Source of the DNA: Balneolaceae bacterium
GTDB lineage: Bacteria > Bacteroidota > Rhodothermia > Balneolales > Balneolaceae
Direction of reading: 5' to 3'
Assembly (NCBI GenBank): GCA_020832415.1
Contig: JAFIES010000075.1
Span: 1-37,812, forward strand
Length of the DNA stretch: 37,812 bases
The position numbers and the translations under genes were made by a program. A model generated the notes under the pieces. That model worked only from the letters and a program-made list of their open reading frames with translations. It was not told where the DNA came from and searched no databases. Below, piece after piece: positions 33,765 through 37,812 of the stretch; positions within the stretch are counted from its first letter, which is position 1, and each line of letters begins with the position of its first letter.

Positions 33765-35204
33765 TTGAATAAAACAGGCTTAACATCATACGATGCCATT
33801 GTGGTTGGTTCCGGGCCAAACGGACTTTCTGCAGCTATACGCCTTGCTCAAAAAGGGTTGCATGTAAAGATCTATGAAGCAGCAGAAACTGTTGGCGGCG
33901 GGATGAGAACCGGGGAAATTATCAGGCCGGGATATTACCATGATATCTGCTCGGCGATCCATCCAATGGGTGTTTCATCACCCTTTTTTAAGCAACTTCC
34001 TTTAGAAAAGTTTGGGCTTAAATGGATACATCCTGTTCATCCTGCAGCTCACCCTCTTGATGATGAACCCGCTGCAGTTCTCTACAATGATCTTCATGAA
34101 ACGGCATTTCATCTGAAAGAGGATGAAAAAACATATCGAGAAATTGTTGAACCAATAGCAGAAAACTGGGATCAGTTGACAAATGATTTTCTCGGGCCGC
34201 TCCGAATTCCATCAAACCCCTTTAAGCTAGCTTCCTTTGGCTTGAAGGGCCTTCAGCCTGCATCCATCTTTCAAACCCGGTTTAAAACTGAAAGAGCCAA
34301 AGCCCTTTTTGGAGGCATGGCCGCACACAGTTTGCTTCCACTCAATTCGATGGCTACCACAGCAATCGGCCTGGTATTCTTTGGAGCAGCACACACAAAC
34401 GGCTGGCCCATTGCAGCAGGCGGATCGCAATCCATTGCAGATGCTCTGTTTGCCTATTTTAAATCCCTTGGTGGCGAAATTGAAACCAATTTTACCGTTG
34501 AGAATTTGTCGCAATTGCCAAAATCAAAAGCAATTCTGTTCGATCTGACACCAAGACAGGTTGCAAGAATTGTTGGTGATACATTCAGCCCAGGATATAA
34601 GAAGAAGCTTCGAAAATTCCGCCTGGGGTCCGGTGTATTTAAAATTGATTACATCCTCAAAGAGCCGGTGCCCTGGAGTGACGCAGAGTGCAAACGGGCA
34701 GGAACTGTACATGTAGGCGGGACTTTTGATGAGATCGCTGAATCCGAAAAAGCAATGACAGAAGGCCATCATCCCGAAAAACCTTTTGTACTTGTAGCAC
34801 AGCAAAGTCTTTTCGACTCACAAAGAGCAACCAATAACGGGCATACTTTATGGGCGTACTGCCATGTTCCAAATGGCTCCACGAAAGATATGACTGAAGA
34901 AATTGAAAATCAGATAGAGCGATTTGCGCCCGGTTTTCGCGATGTAATCGATGAAAAACGAACCATGAATTGTGCCGATTTTGAATCCTACAATGCGAAT
35001 TATATCGGTGGCGACATAAATGGTGGCAGACAGGATATCAGGCAGCTATTTTCGCGTCCTGTGAGCTTTCGTAATCCATATGCAACTCCTGCAAAAGGAA
35101 TCTATTTTTGCTCATCATCTACTCCTCCCGGAGGCGGTGTTCACGGAATGTGCGGTTATCATGCGGCAAATCTGGCACTTAAAAAAGAGTTCGGGTACAA
35201 ATAG
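33765..35204 (+). CDS. FAD-dependent oxidoreductase, phytoene-desaturase/PYROXD2-like (TTG start)
   Basis: A 479-residue flavoprotein. The dinucleotide-binding motif DAIVVGSGPNGLSAAIRLAQ at 10-29 is followed by IYEAAETVGGGMRTGE, the arrangement of the amine-oxidase/phytoene-desaturase superfamily. The C-terminal YFCSSSTPPGGGVHGMCGYH is the second FAD-contact block typical of PYROXD2-like proteins. No carotenoid genes are nearby, so a role in pigment synthesis is not supported. The frame needs a TTG start at 33765: the upstream frame is closed by TGA at 33717-33719, and the first in-frame ATG comes after the FAD motif. An inverted repeat GGTAC/GTACC at 33721-33735 lies just upstream. Confidence 0.85.
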   Translation: MNKTGLTSYDAIVVGSGPNGLSAAIRLAQKGLHVKIYEAAETVGGGMRTGEIIRPGYYHDICSAIHPMGVSSPFFKQLPLEKFGLKWIHPVHPAAHPLDDEPAAVLYNDLHETAFHLKEDEKTYREIVEPIAENWDQLTNDFLGPLRIPSNPFKLASFGLKGLQPASIFQTRFKTERAKALFGGMAAHSLLPLNSMATTAIGLVFFGAAHTNGWPIAAGGSQSIADALFAYFKSLGGEIETNFTVENLSQLPKSKAILFDLTPRQVARIVGDTFSPGYKKKLRKFRLGSGVFKIDYILKEPVPWSDAECKRAGTVHVGGTFDEIAESEKAMTEGHHPEKPFVLVAQQSLFDSQRATNNGHTLWAYCHVPNGSTKDMTEEIENQIERFAPGFRDVIDEKRTMNCADFESYNANYIGGDINGGRQDIRQLFSRPVSFRNPYATPAKGIYFCSSSTPPGGGVHGMCGYHAANLALKKEFGYK

Positions 35205-35298
35205 AAATTATGAGAATTACCGGCTGTTTTTTTCTAATCCAGAAAATCTCTCCTTCCCTTGCTCATTCTTCATCTAAAAGCACTATTTTTGGGCTGAA

Positions 35299-36999
35299 AT
35301 GATTCGGAATTTCCTTCAAATATCAACTTTCAAGCCGTTAAAATATTCATCAAAAACTGCCAGGTCAGGTTCAGGATGGTGGACATTTTTAACCATAGTT
35401 GTAGCTCTCCTTGTAGGGGTTCCGGTTTTTACAGTTGCAGCTAATTTATTTGTTCCGAGTGGTGATGTTTGGCAGCATCTTGCATCAACTGTACTGCCCG
35501 ATTACGTTCGAAACTCAATCATCTTGATGCTTGGCGTTGGAACAGGTGTATTTATTCTGGGTGTTGGCACCGCATGGCTTGTTACCATGTGCAAATTCCC
35601 GGGGAGCAAATGGTTCAACTGGATGCTCATTCTGCCTATGGCCGTTCCTGCCTATTTGATGGCCTATACCTACACCGATTTCCTGGCCTATACAGGCCCG
35701 CTTCAATCGATGATTCGCGATCTTACCGGATGGGGTTTTGGTGATTACTGGTTCCCGAATGTGCGTTCAATAGGCGGAGCTATCCTGATGATGTCTTTCG
35801 TATTCTTTCCATATGTTTATCTTTTGACACGGGCTGCCTTTCTGGAGCAATCATCATCACTTCTTGAGGCAAGCCGAAGTCTTGGGGCTACGCCACTCCA
35901 GAGCTTCTACAAAATTGCACTTCCTCTTGCGCGCCCATCTATTGCAGCCGGCATGGCACTTGCGCTGATGGAAACCCTCAATGATTTTGGCACGGTTGAT
36001 TATTTCGGAGTTCAAACATTTACCACGGGCATCTACAGAACATGGTTTGGGTTGGGCGAACGCGCAGCAGCAGCACAACTTGCAGGATTTTTACTCATTT
36101 TTATTCTCTTTTTGATCCTGCTCGAGCGCTGGAGCCGAAACAAAATGAATATGAAGCAGAGCTCTTCAGCACGGTATAAGTATCTTCATATTTACAATCT
36201 TACCGGATGGAAAAAGTGGGCAAGCACCGTGTTTTGTTCCATTCCCGTATTGATTGGATTCATCATTCCAACTGCAATTCTGGTTGATATGATGATTGCT
36301 AATTTTGATGCCGCCGTAGATGCCCGGTTTTTACAGTTTAGCCTCAATACAATTTTTGTTGCCCTGATTGCCGGAGTCATAGCGCTGATTGTTGCGCTAA
36401 TTATGGCGTACGGAGTTCGTTTGAATCCCAACTTCATCACAAAAGCTTCCACTCGAATCGGTTCGATGGGTTACGCAATTCCGGGTTCTGTGATTGCCGT
36501 TGGTATTCTCATACCGTTTGGATGGATGGATAACACCATTGATGGCTGGCTGCGCAGTACGTTTGGAATATCCTCGGGTTTGCTTTTAAGCGGAACCATA
36601 TTTGCATTGATTTTTGCCTATGTAGTTCGGTTTCTTGCAGTAGCATTTAACACTGTCGAGGCAAGTCTTGGAAAAATCACTCCCAGTATGGACGAGGCTG
36701 CCGAAGGGATGGGATATGGGTTTGGCAAAACACTTGGAAAAGTTCACATTCCAATGATGTCGGGCAGTCTTTTCGCGGCAATTATGCTTGTAATTGTAGA
36801 TGTAATCAAAGAATTACCTGCAACCATTATCGTGCGGCCATTTAACTTTGACACACTTGCTGTACAGGTTTATCGGCTGGCATCGGATGAGCGGCTGGCT
36901 GAATCATCCGGAGCAGCACTTGCAATTATATTGGTAGGACTTGTACCCGTGTTTATTCTCAGTAAATCCATAGCGAGAACCCGGAAGAACAGACCTTGA
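35299..36999 (+). CDS. Ferric-iron-type ABC transporter permease (two fused modules)
   Basis: A 566-residue inner-membrane permease with about 12 hydrophobic segments, formed of two tandem permease modules as in FbpB/SfuB and ThiP. Each half carries an ATPase-docking EAA loop: EASRSLGATPLQSFYKIALP at about 190-209 and EAAEGMGYGFGKTLGKVHIP at about 466-485. The iron assignment comes from overall resemblance and from the FbpA-like binding protein that converges on it 84 nt downstream. The ATPase subunit is not in the window. The start is preceded by a weak ribosome-binding site and no Fur-like box was recognised. Confidence 0.88.
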   Translation: MIRNFLQISTFKPLKYSSKTARSGSGWWTFLTIVVALLVGVPVFTVAANLFVPSGDVWQHLASTVLPDYVRNSIILMLGVGTGVFILGVGTAWLVTMCKFPGSKWFNWMLILPMAVPAYLMAYTYTDFLAYTGPLQSMIRDLTGWGFGDYWFPNVRSIGGAILMMSFVFFPYVYLLTRAAFLEQSSSLLEASRSLGATPLQSFYKIALPLARPSIAAGMALALMETLNDFGTVDYFGVQTFTTGIYRTWFGLGERAAAAQLAGFLLIFILFLILLERWSRNKMNMKQSSSARYKYLHIYNLTGWKKWASTVFCSIPVLIGFIIPTAILVDMMIANFDAAVDARFLQFSLNTIFVALIAGVIALIVALIMAYGVRLNPNFITKASTRIGSMGYAIPGSVIAVGILIPFGWMDNTIDGWLRSTFGISSGLLLSGTIFALIFAYVVRFLAVAFNTVEASLGKITPSMDEAAEGMGYGFGKTLGKVHIPMMSGSLFAAIMLVIVDVIKELPATIIVRPFNFDTLAVQVYRLASDERLAESSGAALAIILVGLVPVFILSKSIARTRKNRP

Positions 37000-37015
37000 T
37001 TGGATGGAGATGAGC

Positions 37016-37032
37016 CCCCTTTTTGAAAGGGG
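37016..37032. terminator. Possible bidirectional hairpin between permease and binding protein
   Basis: CCCCTTT (37016-37022) and AAAGGGG (37026-37032) form a 7-bp stem with loop TTG in the gap between convergent genes. No proper T-run follows on either strand, so efficiency is uncertain. Confidence 0.4.
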
Positions 37033-37083
37033 ACTTTATCCTGTTTTCAGACCCACAGGGTTTGTAAATAGACTACTTGTGAA

Positions 37084-37812
37084 TTATCTCCAGCCAACTC
37101 TGTCCATGAGTCGAATCGAGGCAGGGTTATTAATTCCGTAGTAAGTTACATTCACAGTATCGCTGTCATACGTTCCGAAACTGCCAAGTGCCTCCGGCAA
37201 TTCAAGTCCGCTTAAAACCGGGAATTCATTATTCCCTACAGCAAACAGCAACTGTGCATTTTCTGTGGCTAAATATTCCAGAAACCGAACAGCATTTTCA
37301 CGATTGGGTGAGTTTGCTGCCAATCCTGCACCACTAATATTCACATGCGTGCCTCCTTGCTCAGCAGAGGGAAAATGTATACCAACCTGATTGGCAACTT
37401 CTCTGTCTTGCTCTGAATTTGATTGCATAAGCCTTGCAAGATAGTAGTGATTTGCAAGGGCTACATCGCATAAACCGGCAGCTACTGCTTTAATCTGATC
37501 TGTATCGCCTCCCTGAGGCGGACGGGCAAAATTTACAACCAGTGCTCGGGCCCACTCTTCTGTGGGCTCTTCTCCGTGTACTTCAATTAATGAAGCTACA
37601 AGTGATTGATTATAAATATTATTGGAAGAACGAACACAAATTCTGCCTGCCCATTTTTCATCAGACAATTCCCAATAACCTTGCAAATCAGCCGGATCTA
37701 CACTATTTCGGTTGTAAATAATTCCCCTGGTTCGCTCTGAAAGACCAACCCAGTAACCATCGATATCCTGCATTTGAACAGGTATGGTTTCGTTCAAGTA
37801 ATCAGAACCGTG
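37084..37812 (-). CDS. Fe(III) ABC transporter substrate-binding protein, C-terminal part (runs off right edge)
   Basis: Periplasmic binding protein of the FbpA family, delivering ferric iron to an FbpB-type permease. The frame stays open to the window edge and begins HGSDYLNETIPVQMQD, so the TTG at 37797 is internal and the N-terminal lobe with its signal peptide is missing. Visible family features are GLSERTRGIIYNRN in the hinge region and LANHYYLARL, containing the paired iron-coordinating tyrosines. GTHVNISGAGLAANSPNREN and the FLEYLATENAQLLFAVGNNE segment follow. The C-terminus (RLMDRVGW) is typical. It is transcribed toward the permease gene and so cannot share its transcript. Confidence 0.9.
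   Translation of the reverse strand, partial: HGSDYLNETIPVQMQDIDGYWVGLSERTRGIIYNRNSVDPADLQGYWELSDEKWAGRICVRSSNNIYNQSLVASLIEVHGEEPTEEWARALVVNFARPPQGGDTDQIKAVAAGLCDVALANHYYLARLMQSNSEQDREVANQVGIHFPSAEQGGTHVNISGAGLAANSPNRENAVRFLEYLATENAQLLFAVGNNEFPVLSGLELPEALGSFGTYDSDTVNVTYYGINNPASIRLMDRVGWR

Noticed and set aside
33765-35204. Carotenoid (phytoene) desaturase
   Set aside because: The superfamily is right, but no carotenoid genes are nearby and the C-terminal block fits PYROXD2-like proteins better.

Overview
The window looks like chromosomal DNA of a Bacteroidota/Balneolota-type bacterium (inference). Support comes from exact or near-exact Bacteroidetes promoter signatures (TTG, about 20 nt, then TAnnTTTG) ahead of the tRNA-Val, pheS, deoC and TPR genes. 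The gene repertoire also fits: ATP-type PEP carboxykinase, fused isobutyryl-CoA mutase IcmF, a long-form DeoC, and pheT followed by a coiled-coil gene and zapA. Shine-Dalgarno sites are mostly weak, with clear exceptions at infC and the formylglutamate-amidohydrolase-like gene. No rRNA, CRISPR array, transposase or prophage was seen.

Layout. 1-1400 (minus): start of leuS and an N-carbamoylputrescine amidase. 1600-4130: pckA converging on a Xre/RES toxin-antitoxin pair. 4284-8246: a deoxyribose-catabolic operon of deoC, a complete aldehyde dehydrogenase, a truncated non-catalytic ALDH, and a SPOR-domain lipoprotein. The two ALDH genes together match a split ALDH16. 8247-9963: a decayed accessory patch with a HigB-type toxin interrupted by one in-frame TAA, its intact HigA antitoxin, a short inverted-repeat element, and a 37-codon remnant of the 3' end of ychF, whose intact copy lies at 16806-17900. 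9964-11292: an MltF-like lytic transglycosylase whose solute-binding domain seems to have lost one lobe. 11483-15311: an operon of a formylglutamate-amidohydrolase-like enzyme, a QEGLA/DUF1704 zinc peptidase (the bacterial relative of the tubulin tyrosine carboxypeptidase MATCAP), and a GshB/RimK-like ATP-grasp ligase. This is the best candidate for an uncharacterised system in the window.

15728-19279: a secreted alpha/beta hydrolase, ychF, a phosphoesterase coupled to nusB, and tRNA-Val(GAC). 19400-26967 is a translation and cell-division block: thrS with a structured leader, infC with an ATC start, rpmI, rplT, terminator, pheS, pheT, a small coiled-coil protein and zapA. 26978-29984: a HlyIII/PAQR membrane protein, YmdB-like phosphodiesterase, LolD-like ATPase and a membrane-anchored TPR protein. 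30047-33520 (minus): icmF. 33765-36999: a PYROXD2-like FAD oxidoreductase and a two-module ferric-iron-type permease, converging on the C-terminal part of an FbpA-like binding protein that runs off the right edge.

Functional links. DeoC splits deoxyribose-5-phosphate into glyceraldehyde-3-phosphate and acetaldehyde, and the ALDH pair is placed to oxidise the acetaldehyde. PckA and IcmF connect C4 and branched acyl-CoA metabolism to central carbon. In the 11.5-15.3 kb operon a ligase and two amide/peptide hydrolases are co-expressed, which suggests making and trimming of an unknown amide-linked product or protein tail.
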